Part shown: in pieces, positions 31,795 through 39,981 of the stretch
Layout: each line of letters opens with the position of its first letter
Position numbering within the stretch: position 1 is the stretch's first letter
From: Azospirillum sp.
GTDB lineage: Bacteria; Pseudomonadota; Alphaproteobacteria; Azospirillales; Azospirillaceae
Length of the DNA: 45,643 nucleotides
Direction: 5' to 3'
Assembly (NCBI GenBank): GCA_027483805.1
Contig: JAIXTS010000519.1
Location: 1 to 45,643, forward strand
Notes under the pieces: generated by a model
Seen by the model: the letters and a program-made list of their open reading frames with translations, nothing else
What the model was told of the DNA's origin: nothing
The model's database searches: none
Translations under genes and position numbers: made by a program

Positions 31795-32856
31795 ATGCCA
31801 CGCGATCCTGCGCCCCGTCCCAAAACCCTTCGCCATGTCCGCGATCTGGCCGATCACGGACTGGTGGATGGAGCTGCCTTGCCGGCGCTGGAACAGGTGG
31901 CGGCCCAGTTCGCGGTGGCCGTGACCCCCGCCATGGCCGATCTGATCGACCCGACCGACCCGGATGACCCGGTGGGACGGCAGTTCCTGCCCGATGCGCG
32001 GGAACTGGATATCAGGGAAGAGGAACTGGCCGATCCGATCGGCGATGATCCGTTCACCCCCGTGAAGGGGATCGTGCATCGCTACAAGGACCGGGTGCTG
32101 CTGAAACCCGTTCATGCCTGCCCGGTCTATTGCCGTTTCTGCTTCCGCCGCGAAATGGTGGGGCCGGGATCAGACGCGCTGAATGCCGCCGAACTGGACG
32201 CCGCCATCGCCTATATCGAAAGCAACCCGGAGATCTGGGAAGTTATCCTGACCGGTGGCGACCCCATGATCCTGTCCCCGCGGCGCATGGCGGAGATCAT
32301 GGCGCGGCTGAACGCCATCCCGCATCTGGGTCTGGTGCGTATCCATACCCGCGTGCCGCTGGTCGATCCGGGCCGGGTGGATGCCGACATGGTGGCCGCA
32401 TTGAAGGGCCCGCGCATCGCCACCTGGGTGGTGCTGCATTCCAACCACTGGCGGGAATTCGGCCAGGAGGGGAAGGCCGCAGTGGCGCGCCTGGTCGATG
32501 CCGGCATCCCCCTGCTGGGGCAGAGCGTGCTGATGCGCGGCGTGAATGACGATGTCGAGACATTGACCCGCACCTTCCGCACCATGGTCGCCAACCGGAT
32601 CAAGCCCTATCACCTGAACCAGGGCGATCTGGCCAAGGGCACCAGCCATTTCCGCACGACCGTGGCGGAGGGCCGCGCCCTGATGAAGGCGCTGCGGGGC
32701 GATGTCTCCGGCCTGTGCCAACCCACCTATATCCTGGACATACCCGGCGGGCACGGAAAGGTGCCGCTGACCGAAAGCTATCTGACCCCGGCGGGTGGCG
32801 ATGGTGAATGGCAGGTAGAGGACCCGCGCGGCAACCATCATCCCTATCGCGGATGA
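31795..32856 (+). CDS. KamA-family radical SAM protein (lysine 2,3-aminomutase-like)
   Basis: 353 residues. The radical SAM cluster motif is CPVYCRFCF (CxxxCxxC, about residues 110-118), with the family's TGGDPMIL and HTRVPLVDPGRV. The C-terminal IPGGHGKVPL supplies the PLP lysine seen in KamA. It lies between lysine 2,3-aminomutase and EpmB, which beta-lysylates elongation factor P; the shorter length and GIVHRYKDRVLLK favour the EpmB-like group. The usual partners epmA and efp are not in the window. A hairpin covers the ribosome-site region of this start, so a later start cannot be excluded. Confidence 0.88.
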   Translation: MPRDPAPRPKTLRHVRDLADHGLVDGAALPALEQVAAQFAVAVTPAMADLIDPTDPDDPVGRQFLPDARELDIREEELADPIGDDPFTPVKGIVHRYKDRVLLKPVHACPVYCRFCFRREMVGPGSDALNAAELDAAIAYIESNPEIWEVILTGGDPMILSPRRMAEIMARLNAIPHLGLVRIHTRVPLVDPGRVDADMVAALKGPRIATWVVLHSNHWREFGQEGKAAVARLVDAGIPLLGQSVLMRGVNDDVETLTRTFRTMVANRIKPYHLNQGDLAKGTSHFRTTVAEGRALMKALRGDVSGLCQPTYILDIPGGHGKVPLTESYLTPAGGDGEWQVEDPRGNHHPYRG

Positions 32857-32927
32857 TGGTGCTGCGGCCAAACCGCTACTGGCCGTTCCGCCCAAGGCGC
32901 ACTACATAGGGTCTGTTATTCCCCTGC

Positions 32928-35045
32928 ATGGTTGCCGTGATGAAGAAGCTGGGCCTTTCCGTTCTGTCCGCCCTGTTGCTGGCGGGTGCCGTGCAGGCGG
33001 CCCCCGTCCGGTCCAATCTGGTGGCTACGGACAATGTGGAAACCCTCATCACCCTGGAAACCGCGGGCGTGGCGCCGGGGCAGACAGTCTGGGCCGCCCT
33101 GACCCAGAATATCCGTCCCCGCTGGCACACGTACTGGATCAATCCAGGCGACAGCGGTATCCCGACGGAAATCAAATGGACCCTGCCGGAGGGCTGGAAG
33201 GCCGATGCCATCACCTGGCCGGCCCCGACCCGCTATCCCATCGGCCCGCTGGTCAATTTCGGTTATGGCGATCAGGTTCATCTGCTGGTCCCCCTGACCG
33301 TACCGGCCACGGCCACAGCGGGGCAGGCGGTACAACTCGACGCGAAAGTCGACTGGCTGGTCTGTGAGGATGTCTGCATCCCGGAATCGGCCGATCTGTC
33401 CATCACCATCCCGGTCGTGGCCGGCACCGCCCCGGTGGAGCCTGACGCCGCCCCGTTATTCACCCAGGCCCGCGCCAGCCTGCCGGTGCCCAGCCCCTTT
33501 CCGGCCACCCTGTCGCCCGGTGACAAGGCCCACCGTCTGACCCTGTCCGCCCCGGGCCTGGACCGGGGAAAGATCAGCGAAGCCTTTTTTTTCCCGCATG
33601 ATTACAAGGTCGCGGCCTCGAACGAGCCGCAAACCATGATGGTAGACGGGCAAGGGCTGTCCCTGTCCCTGGTGCCTGGCGGTCCGCTGCCCGCCGGCCC
33701 GGTCACGGGTGTGCTGACCTTCACGGAGGAACTGGACGGGCAGAAGCTGCGCCATGCTTTCGCGGTGGAGGCGGCCATCGGAGCCGCTGCTGGCCCGGCA
33801 TCGGGTGGCACAGGGCAGACAAGCTGGGCCACGGCCCTGCTGCTGGCGCTGCTGGGCGGGGCGGTGCTGAACCTGATGCCCTGTGTCTTCCCCGTCCTGT
33901 CGATGAAGGCGCTGGCCCTGCTGCGCCATGGGCCGGGCCATGCCCGCCGCCACGGGCTGGCCTATACGGCGGGTGTCCTGGCCTGCTTCGCGGTGGTGGC
34001 GGGGGCGTTGCTGGCCCTGCGCGCCGGCGGGGCCGCCGTCGGCTGGGGTTTCCAGCTTCAGGACCCGCTGGTCGTCTCCATCCTGGCCTATGTCATGCTG
34101 CTGCTGGGCCTGTCCCTCTCGGGTGTCTTTACGCTGGGCGGTTCGGTGATGGGGGTCGGCCAGGGGCTGGCCGGTCGTGACGGGCTGGCCGGCAGCTTCT
34201 TCACCGGTGTGCTGGCCACCGTGGTGGCCACGCCCTGCACGGCCCCCTTCATGGGCACGGCCCTGGGCTTTGCCATTACCCAGCCCTGGCCCGTGGCCCT
34301 GTCGGTCTTCCTGGCCCTGGGGCTGGGCATGGCCTTGCCCTTCCTGGCCCTGTCCTTCTCCCCGGCCCTGCTGCGCCGCCTGCCCCGGCCCGGCCTGTGG
34401 ATGGAACGGGTGAAACAGGCTCTGGCCTTCCCGCTCTATGCCTCCGCCGCCTGGCTGGTCTGGGTCCTCTCCATCCAGGCGGGGCCGGCCGCTCTGGCGA
34501 CCGTGCTGACCGGCATGATCGTCCTGGCCTTTGCCGCCTGGGTCTATGGACAGACACGCCTATCGGACGGACCGGGCCGGACCCTGGGCACCGTTCTGGC
34601 CCTGCTGGCCCTGGGCGGGGCCGTGGCCGGCGCCACAACGGCAGCCCCCGTCGTCGCCCCCATGGCGGGCAGTGCCCCGCAGAACGCGGGCAATGCCGAC
34701 CACGAACCCTGGTCCGAAGCGCGACAGGCCGACCTGTTGGGCCAGGGCAAGCCGGTCTTTATCAATTTCACCGCCGCCTGGTGCGTCACATGCCTGGTGA
34801 ATGAACGCACGTCCCTGTCCACCAGCGCCGTGAAGCAGGCCCTGAAGGACAAGGGCGTCACCTATCTGAAGGGCGACTGGACCAACCGCGATGCCACCAT
34901 CGCCCGCGTCCTGGAAAGTCACGGGCGCAGCGGCGTGCCGCTTTATCTCCTGTACCTTCCGGGCAAGGCGGAACCGCTGGTCCTGCCACAGATACTGACC
35001 GAAGGCACCGTGCTGGATGCGCTGGCGGACCTGTCCTCCCCCTGA
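32928..35045 (+). CDS. DsbD/ScsB-type thiol:disulfide reductant transporter
   Basis: 705-residue inner-membrane protein that carries electrons from cytoplasmic thioredoxin to the periplasm. A signal peptide (MKKLGLSVLSALLLAGAVQA, from the second ATG at 32940) leads to a DsbD-alpha-like periplasmic domain (about 25-270) with CEDVCIP cysteines. About eight membrane segments follow (about 295-590), with the redox cysteines in LMPCVFPVLSMK and ATPCTAPFMG. The C-terminal thioredoxin-like domain has AAWCVTC. The size and N-domain suit the ScsB branch better than E. coli DsbD. ATG 32928 would give MVAV before the signal. No substrate protein gene is adjacent. Confidence 0.92.
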   Translation: MVAVMKKLGLSVLSALLLAGAVQAAPVRSNLVATDNVETLITLETAGVAPGQTVWAALTQNIRPRWHTYWINPGDSGIPTEIKWTLPEGWKADAITWPAPTRYPIGPLVNFGYGDQVHLLVPLTVPATATAGQAVQLDAKVDWLVCEDVCIPESADLSITIPVVAGTAPVEPDAAPLFTQARASLPVPSPFPATLSPGDKAHRLTLSAPGLDRGKISEAFFFPHDYKVAASNEPQTMMVDGQGLSLSLVPGGPLPAGPVTGVLTFTEELDGQKLRHAFAVEAAIGAAAGPASGGTGQTSWATALLLALLGGAVLNLMPCVFPVLSMKALALLRHGPGHARRHGLAYTAGVLACFAVVAGALLALRAGGAAVGWGFQLQDPLVVSILAYVMLLLGLSLSGVFTLGGSVMGVGQGLAGRDGLAGSFFTGVLATVVATPCTAPFMGTALGFAITQPWPVALSVFLALGLGMALPFLALSFSPALLRRLPRPGLWMERVKQALAFPLYASAAWLVWVLSIQAGPAALATVLTGMIVLAFAAWVYGQTRLSDGPGRTLGTVLALLALGGAVAGATTAAPVVAPMAGSAPQNAGNADHEPWSEARQADLLGQGKPVFINFTAAWCVTCLVNERTSLSTSAVKQALKDKGVTYLKGDWTNRDATIARVLESHGRSGVPLYLLYLPGKAEPLVLPQILTEGTVLDALADLSSP

Positions 35046-35154
35046 TCGATTCGCCTTCATGGAACCATTCACCACTCCTCGTTGTTGATTTCCCTGAGAG
35101 CATTGCCGGGGACGAGGGGCCGCTATGTCCTTGTGGATATGACCCTGGGTGGGC

Positions 35155-35183
35155 TTGCGGCCCCGATACCGGCACCTTATCTT
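35155..35183 (+). promoter_or_regulatory. Candidate promoter of the rpoH-type gene
   Basis: TTGCGG at 35155-35160, 17-bp spacer, TATCTT at 35178-35183. The start of transcription would fall inside the palindrome at 35180-35198. Confidence 0.5.
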
Positions 35184-35198
35184 AGAATTATTCTAAGA
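35180..35198. promoter_or_regulatory. 19-bp perfect palindrome over the rpoH promoter
   Basis: TCTTAGAATTATTCTAAGA, two 9-bp arms around one T. It covers the -10 and start point. The core TTAGAA-N3-TTCTAA resembles the iron-control (Irr/ICE) palindromes I know from alphaproteobacteria; that match is from memory. Starts 57 bp upstream of the rpoH ATG. Confidence 0.6.
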
Positions 35199-35254
35199 CG
35201 GATGGGCGCGCCCGGCCGCAGACGCGGCCCCCGCCACATCCGGGGAGACAGACC

Positions 35255-36163
35255 ATGGCCAGTTACAACGAAAGCACCGAGTTTCTGCGGACTTTCACGG
35301 CCCAGGCCAACCGCTATCCCATGCTGCTGCCCGAACAGGAAGCGCAGCTGGCGCGCGATTGGGCCGAGCGTCAGGATCGCCGTGCCTTCGACAAGCTTGT
35401 GCAGTCCCATATGCGCCTTGCCGTCAAGGTGGCGGGCAAATATGCCCGCTCAGGCCTGCCTGTCGCTGATCTGGTCTCTGAGGCAAATATCGGCCTGATC
35501 AAGGCGGTTCAGCGTTTCGATCCGACCCGTGGTTTCCGTCTGGCGACTTATGCGCTGTGGTGGATCCGGGCAGAGGTTCAGTCCTTTGTCCTGCACAACT
35601 GGTCGATGCTGAAGGGGGGCAATACGGCCACGCTGAAGCGCTTGTTCTTCAACCTGCGCCAGACCCAGCGCAAGCTTGGCATCCATGACCGGGTGATGAG
35701 TGATGCGGAGGCCGAGAAGGTAGCCGAAACGCTGAGCGCCAGCCTTGAGGATGTGCGGGAGATGGAACACCGTTTCGCCACACCGGTCGGGTCGTTGAAC
35801 GTGTCGGTGGGGGAGGATGGTGACCATGAAGCCATCGACCTGCTGGCCGATGACACCGAAAGCGTGGAGGAACAGCTGGTGGATCGTGGCGAACTCAAGG
35901 CCCGCCGCGCCCTGATGACGGATGCGCTGACCCAGTTGGGCGAGCGTGAACGGCATATCTTTGCCGCCCGCAACCTGTCCGAGCAGCCGGTGACGCTGGA
36001 AACCTTGGCCCGCCATTACGGTGTCAGCAAGGAACGTATCCGCCAGATTGAAAGCGGCGCCTATAAAAAGGTGGTCCGCCGTGTCCGGTCACAGGCTGAA
36101 ACGACACCCCTGCCGCCGCCCATGGCGTTGGGCCGCCGAGCCGGCATGATGGCGATGGTGTGA
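35255..36163 (+). CDS. rpoH: RNA polymerase sigma-32-type factor (RpoH family)
   Basis: 302 residues, heat-shock/stress sigma factor. Region 2 has LVQSHMRLAVKVAGKYAR and DLVSEANIGLIKAVQRFDPTRGFRLATYALWWIRAEVQ (begins DLVSEANIGL). The RpoH box is LKRLFFNLRQTQRKLG. Region 4 has LGERERHIFAARNLSEQPVTLETLA and the helix-turn-helix HYGVSKERIRQIES. The segment before the RpoH box (NWSMLKGGNTATLKR) differs from the usual NWSLVKxGTTAAQKK, so this looks like a paralogue rather than the main heat-shock factor. GGGGAGA precedes the ATG. Single gene, convergent with nadC. Confidence 0.93.
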   Translation: MASYNESTEFLRTFTAQANRYPMLLPEQEAQLARDWAERQDRRAFDKLVQSHMRLAVKVAGKYARSGLPVADLVSEANIGLIKAVQRFDPTRGFRLATYALWWIRAEVQSFVLHNWSMLKGGNTATLKRLFFNLRQTQRKLGIHDRVMSDAEAEKVAETLSASLEDVREMEHRFATPVGSLNVSVGEDGDHEAIDLLADDTESVEEQLVDRGELKARRALMTDALTQLGERERHIFAARNLSEQPVTLETLARHYGVSKERIRQIESGAYKKVVRRVRSQAETTPLPPPMALGRRAGMMAMV

Positions 36164-36167
36164 GGAT

Positions 36168-36192
36168 GGGTGAGGCCCACCGGGCCTCACCC
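36168..36192. terminator. Hairpin between convergent rpoH and nadC
   Basis: Perfect 11-bp stem GGGTGAGGCCC / GGGCCTCACCC with a 3-base loop; it overlaps the last codons of nadC. No T-run. Confidence 0.5.
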
Positions 36193-37038
36193 CACCACAA
36201 AATCCAGTCCGATATCGAAATTCTTCACCGAATGGGTCAGCCAGCCCAGGCTGATCAAGGTAACGCCGGTTTCGGCGATGGCGCGGATCGTATCGGGTGT
36301 CACTCCGCCCGACGCCTCCGTCACCATGTGGCCCGCCACCATCTCCACGGCACGGCGCAGCGTCGGCGGGTCCATGTTGTCCAGCAGAACGGCATCGACC
36401 TTCATCTCGATCAGGTCGGCCAGCTGGTCCAGACCATCCACCTCGACCTCGATCTTAACCATATGGCCGGCCCGTGACCGGGCACGTTCAACGGCGGCAC
36501 GCAGGCCGCCGGCGGCCACCAGATGATTATCCTTGATCAGGACAGCATCATCCAGGGCAAAACGATGATTGCCGCCGCCACCCACACGCACGGCATATTT
36601 TTCCAGCGCGCGCAGGCCCGGCGTGGTCTTGCGGGTACAGACGATCTGCGCGCCCGTGCCCGCGATCCGGTCGACCAGACGCCGCGTCTCACTGGCAATG
36701 CCGCATAGTCTTCCCAGCAGGTTCAGCGCCGTGCGTTCGGCCGACAGGATGGGCCGTGCCGCTCCTTCGACCGTGGCCAATGTGGTACCCCGGCCCACCC
36801 GGTCGCCATCGCGCACATGGCGGGTGATCTTCAAGCCGGGGTCCAGCAGGGTGAAGGCGTAAAGGGCGGCATCCAGCCCGGCGCACACCCCGTCATGCCG
36901 CGCATTGAACTGCGCCGTCGCGGTGGCGTCGGCAGGTACACAGGCATCGGTGGTCAGATCCCCGGCCATGCCCAGATCTTCCGCCAGGGCGGTACGGATC
37001 AGGGCTTCATATTGGATGGGGTACAAGGGCAGGGTCAT
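36187..37038 (-). CDS. nadC: Nicotinate-nucleotide pyrophosphorylase NadC
   Basis: Turns quinolinate and PRPP into nicotinate mononucleotide, the third step of de novo NAD synthesis. 283 residues, usual size. Family segments: [13 protein letters not shown] (about 20-32), [33 protein letters not shown] (PRPP site), [20 protein letters not shown] and the late [11 protein letters not shown]. The ATG shares one base with the nadB stop (TGATG), so translation is coupled. Last gene of nadA-nadB-nadC. Confidence 0.96.
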   Translation of the reverse strand: MTLPLYPIQYEALIRTALAEDLGMAGDLTTDACVPADATATAQFNARHDGVCAGLDAALYAFTLLDPGLKITRHVRDGDRVGRGTTLATVEGAARPILSAERTALNLLGRLCGIASETRRLVDRIAGTGAQIVCTRKTTPGLRALEKYAVRVGGGGNHRFALDDAVLIKDNHLVAAGGLRAAVERARSRAGHMVKIEVEVDGLDQLADLIEMKVDAVLLDNMDPPTLRRAVEMVAGHMVTEASGGVTPDTIRAIAETGVTLISLGWLTHSVKNFDIGLDFVVG

Positions 37039-38648
37039 CACATCACCGGCAGGGGGGAACGGGGCGGGGCCACGCGGATACGGGGGGCGGGACCGGTCAG
37101 GGTCACGCGCTGGCGATGGCGCCACTCGGCGCGGGCTTCGGGCCAGTCGGACCGCTGATGCGCGCCCCGGCTTTCCTGCCGCGCCAGGGCGGCCCGGGCG
37201 ATCAGGAGGGAGGTCAGCAGGCGGTTGCGCACCTCGCCCGACAGGCGGATGTGGGCGTGGTCCTCGCCCACCGGCTCGCGACCCAGGCCGGCTTCCAATG
37301 CCTCCAGTTCGGCGATGGCGCAGGAAAGGCCAATACCGTCGCGCAGCAGGCCGACACTTTCCGCCATGATATCCGCCGCCTGTACCATGATGGCTGCCGC
37401 CTGTGGCATCGGGGTCAGGGTCTTGGGCAGCGGCGGCAGGGCAACGGGCCCAGGGCGCCCGGGGGCCGATGCCAGGATGGCATCCGCCGCCCGCTCGGCA
37501 AAAACCAGGGCTTCGAGCAGGGAATTGCTGGCCAGACGGTTGGCCCCATGCACGCCGGTACAGGCCACTTCCCCCGCCGCGTAAAGTCCGGGGATGCTGG
37601 TCCGGCCATCGGCATCGGTGATCACGCCGCCCATATGGTAATGGGCCGCCGGGGCCACGGGAATGGGCAGGCGGGCGGGGTCCAGCCTGGCATCGGCACA
37701 GATGCCGGCCACGGTCGGGAACTTTGCCGCCCCGGCATCCGCCCACAGCGCCCGCAGATCCAGATAGACGGGCAGGCCGGCGGCGATGCGGGCCCCAATG
37801 GTCTTGGCCACCACGTCGCGCGGCGCCAGTTCGGCCAACGGATGGGCCTTCAGCATGAAGCGCCCGCCATGTTCATCCAGAAGATGGGCGCCGGCCCCAC
37901 GCAGCGCCTCCGTCAGCAGCGGCACCTGTCCAGTGCGCGTGCCGGCCAGGGCCGTGGGGTGGAACTGCACAAATTCCAAATCGGCCAGATCGGCCCCGGC
38001 GCGGGCAGCCAGGGCGATCCCGTCACCCGTCGCCTCTGCCGGATTGGTCGTGTGGCGGTAAAGCTGCCCTACCCCACCACAGGCCAGCAGCACGGCCCCG
38101 GCCCGGTGGAACACCCAGCCATCGGCGGCATGATGGGCCAGAACCCCGGCCATACCCTGGCGCCCCGTGACCAGATCCCAGGCGAAGGCGCCGGTTTCGA
38201 CCGTAACATGGCCGGCGGCGCGCACGCGGGCCGACAGATCGGACATCAGGGTGCGGCCCGTCGCATCCCCGCCGGCATGCAGGACCCTGGCCGCGCCATG
38301 CGCCGCTTCCCGTCCCAAACACAGGCGGCCTTCGGCATTGCGGTCAAAGGGCAGGCCGCGGTTTATCCAGCGGGTCAGGCGCCTGGCCCCCTCGTCGGTC
38401 AGCAGGGCCGCCATCTCAGGATCGGTCAGGCCGGCGCCGGCCGCGACGGTATCGGCGGCATGTTCGGCCGGATCGTCGGCGGGGTCGATGGCGGCGGCAA
38501 TGCCGCCCTGGGCCCAGTTGGACGAGCCGCCGGGCAGGTCATCCGTCTTGGTCAGCACGGTGACGCGCAGCGGCGCCAGGGACAGGGCCGCCACCAGCCC
38601 GGCCATGCCGGACCCGATGACAATGACGTCGCTGTACCGCATCTGCAT
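37038..38648 (-). CDS. nadB: L-aspartate oxidase NadB
   Basis: FAD enzyme that oxidises L-aspartate to iminoaspartate for NadA. 536 residues. N-terminal FAD motif [18 protein letters not shown], then [21 protein letters not shown] (active-site His region) and [47 protein letters not shown] (begins [10 protein letters not shown]), followed by the helical C-domain (about 410-510). ATG 38648 has GAGGGAAC seven bases upstream; that sequence is the conserved end of the dispersed repeat at 38651-38733. An ATG two codons later is also possible. Confidence 0.95.
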   Translation of the reverse strand: MQMRYSDVIVIGSGMAGLVAALSLAPLRVTVLTKTDDLPGGSSNWAQGGIAAAIDPADDPAEHAADTVAAGAGLTDPEMAALLTDEGARRLTRWINRGLPFDRNAEGRLCLGREAAHGAARVLHAGGDATGRTLMSDLSARVRAAGHVTVETGAFAWDLVTGRQGMAGVLAHHAADGWVFHRAGAVLLACGGVGQLYRHTTNPAEATGDGIALAARAGADLADLEFVQFHPTALAGTRTGQVPLLTEALRGAGAHLLDEHGGRFMLKAHPLAELAPRDVVAKTIGARIAAGLPVYLDLRALWADAGAAKFPTVAGICADARLDPARLPIPVAPAAHYHMGGVITDADGRTSIPGLYAAGEVACTGVHGANRLASNSLLEALVFAERAADAILASAPGRPGPVALPPLPKTLTPMPQAAAIMVQAADIMAESVGLLRDGIGLSCAIAELEALEAGLGREPVGEDHAHIRLSGEVRNRLLTSLLIARAALARQESRGAHQRSDWPEARAEWRHRQRVTLTGPAPRIRVAPPRSPLPVM

Positions 38649-38650
38649 TT

Positions 38651-38733
38651 GCTGTTCCCTCAGGCGCCGGGCGCCGCTATCCGGCGGCTTGGCTTGACGA
38701 GCGCACATGCGCCGGGCCGGCGGTCGCCGGCCT
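38651..38733 (-). repeat. Two-hairpin REP-like repeat, copy B (between nadA and nadB)
   Basis: Reads on the minus strand like the 2441-2524 element: identical 25-base start (AGGCCGGCGACCGCCGG...), a variable middle with GTGCGC and AAGCC, then AGCCGCCGGAT(A)GCGGCGCCCGG and TGAGGGAAC. One hairpin base differs (A for G). It fills most of the 114-bp nadA-nadB gap and provides the nadB Shine-Dalgarno. Confidence 0.75.
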
Positions 38734-38762
38734 TGGGTGCATAGGGCGAGCGATGGTCGCCA

Positions 38763-39785
38763 TCACTTCCTGCCCACAGCCAGCATGCGCTCCACCGCCA
38801 GCTTGGCGCGGGCACCCACTTGCGGATCGACATGCACCTGCGGCTGCATGGTCACCAAGCTTTCCAGGATGTTGGAGAGCGTGATGCGCCGCATATGCGG
38901 GCACAGGTTGCAGGGGCGGACGAACTCCACCGCCGGGTTGGTCGCAGCCAGATTGTCGGCCATGGAACATTCGGTAATCAGCAGCACGCGCTTGGGCTGC
39001 TGACCTTCGACATAATCCTGCATCTTGGCGGTGGAGCCGACAAAATCCGCCTCCGCCAGCACATCGGGCGGGCATTCGGGATGGGCGATGATGGTGATGT
39101 CGCCCTTGAACTGCGTGCGGTAGGCGCGCAGCTGCTCACCCGTGAAACGCTCATGCACCTCACAATGGCCCTTCCAGGCGATCACTTTCTTGGTCGTCTG
39201 GGTCGCCACCCACTTGGCCAGATATTCGTCGGGAATGCACAGCACCGCGTCGCCCGGCAGGGAATTGATCACCTCCACCGCGTTGCCAGAGGTGATGCAG
39301 ACATCGCTTTCCGCCTTCACGGCGGCGGACGTGTTGACATAGGTGGCGATGGGCACGCCCGGATAGCGTTCGCGCAGCAGACGCACATCGGCCGCGGTGA
39401 TGCTGTCGGCCAGGGAACAGCCCGCATCCATGTCCGGCATCAGCACGGTTTTCTCCGGCGACAGGATCTTCGCCGTCTCCGCCATGAAATGCACGCCGGC
39501 CAGCACGATGACGTCGGCATCCGTCTCCGCCGCCTTGCGGGCCAGCAGCAGACTGTCGCCCACGATATCGGCCACGGTGTGGAAAATCTCCGGCGCCTGG
39601 TAGTTATGGGCCAGGATGACGGCGTTGCGTTCCTTCTTCAGCCGGTTGATGGCGGCCACCAGCGGGGCATGGAACGGCCACTCCACCTCCGGGATCACCC
39701 CCTTCACCTTGTCATAGATGGGCTTTGTGGCTTCGGCCACGGCCGGGCTGTAGGTGAGGTCGAGCGGGGCGGACATGTCGGACAC
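38763..39785 (-). CDS. nadA: Quinolinate synthase NadA
   Basis: [4Fe-4S] enzyme that condenses iminoaspartate with dihydroxyacetone phosphate to quinolinate. 340 residues, usual size. Visible: [13 protein letters not shown] (about 55-67), [11 protein letters not shown], the cluster cysteines in DAGCSLADS (Cys123), HPECPPDV and CNLCPHM, and the repeated-domain motif [10 protein letters not shown]. First gene of nadA-nadB-nadC; the promoter and two operator-like sites lie 37-95 bp upstream. Start MSDMS; an ATG three codons later is also possible. Confidence 0.97.
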   Translation of the reverse strand: MSDMSAPLDLTYSPAVAEATKPIYDKVKGVIPEVEWPFHAPLVAAINRLKKERNAVILAHNYQAPEIFHTVADIVGDSLLLARKAAETDADVIVLAGVHFMAETAKILSPEKTVLMPDMDAGCSLADSITAADVRLLRERYPGVPIATYVNTSAAVKAESDVCITSGNAVEVINSLPGDAVLCIPDEYLAKWVATQTTKKVIAWKGHCEVHERFTGEQLRAYRTQFKGDITIIAHPECPPDVLAEADFVGSTAKMQDYVEGQQPKRVLLITECSMADNLAATNPAVEFVRPCNLCPHMRRITLSNILESLVTMQPQVHVDPQVGARAKLAVERMLAVGRK

Positions 39786-39821
39786 TCCGGCGGCCCGCGT
39801 GGGCGGGCATGGGACAGGGAC

Positions 39822-39842
39822 TTATGCTCTATTTGAGCATTA
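39822..39842. promoter_or_regulatory. nad operator-like palindrome, site 1
   Basis: TTATGCTC-N5-GAGCATTA, 7 of 8 arm positions symmetric. It would lie just after the transcription start of nadA. Confidence 0.6.
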
Positions 39843-39849
39843 CTCCCGC

Positions 39850-39870
39850 TTATGCTCGCGCAGAGTATAA
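39850..39870. promoter_or_regulatory. nad operator-like palindrome, site 2
   Basis: TTATGCTC-N5-GAGTATAA, 7 of 8 arm positions symmetric, same spacing as site 1 and 28 bp from it. It lies between the -35 and -10 of the nadA promoter. Confidence 0.6.
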
Positions 39871-39880
39871 GGGGTGTCAA
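39852..39880 (-). promoter_or_regulatory. Promoter of the nadABC operon
   Basis: On the minus strand a perfect TTGACA (39880-39875), 17-bp spacer, GAGCAT (39857-39852) as a weak -10; GCATAA two bases on is an alternative. The -10 is part of operator site 2. Confidence 0.55.
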
Positions 39881-39981
39881 GCCCTGGTCGCCGGACGGTC
39901 ACGCGTGTGTCACAGTTCGGACAGGCAGGATTCGCATGTGTGCGGCGCAACATCGTTGCGGGAGCGGCCCGCCCGCCGCCT

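Noticed and set aside
36187-37746. A longer nadC with a 236-residue extension
   Set aside because: The extension is nadB read in another frame; nadC starts at 37038 with the family N-terminus.
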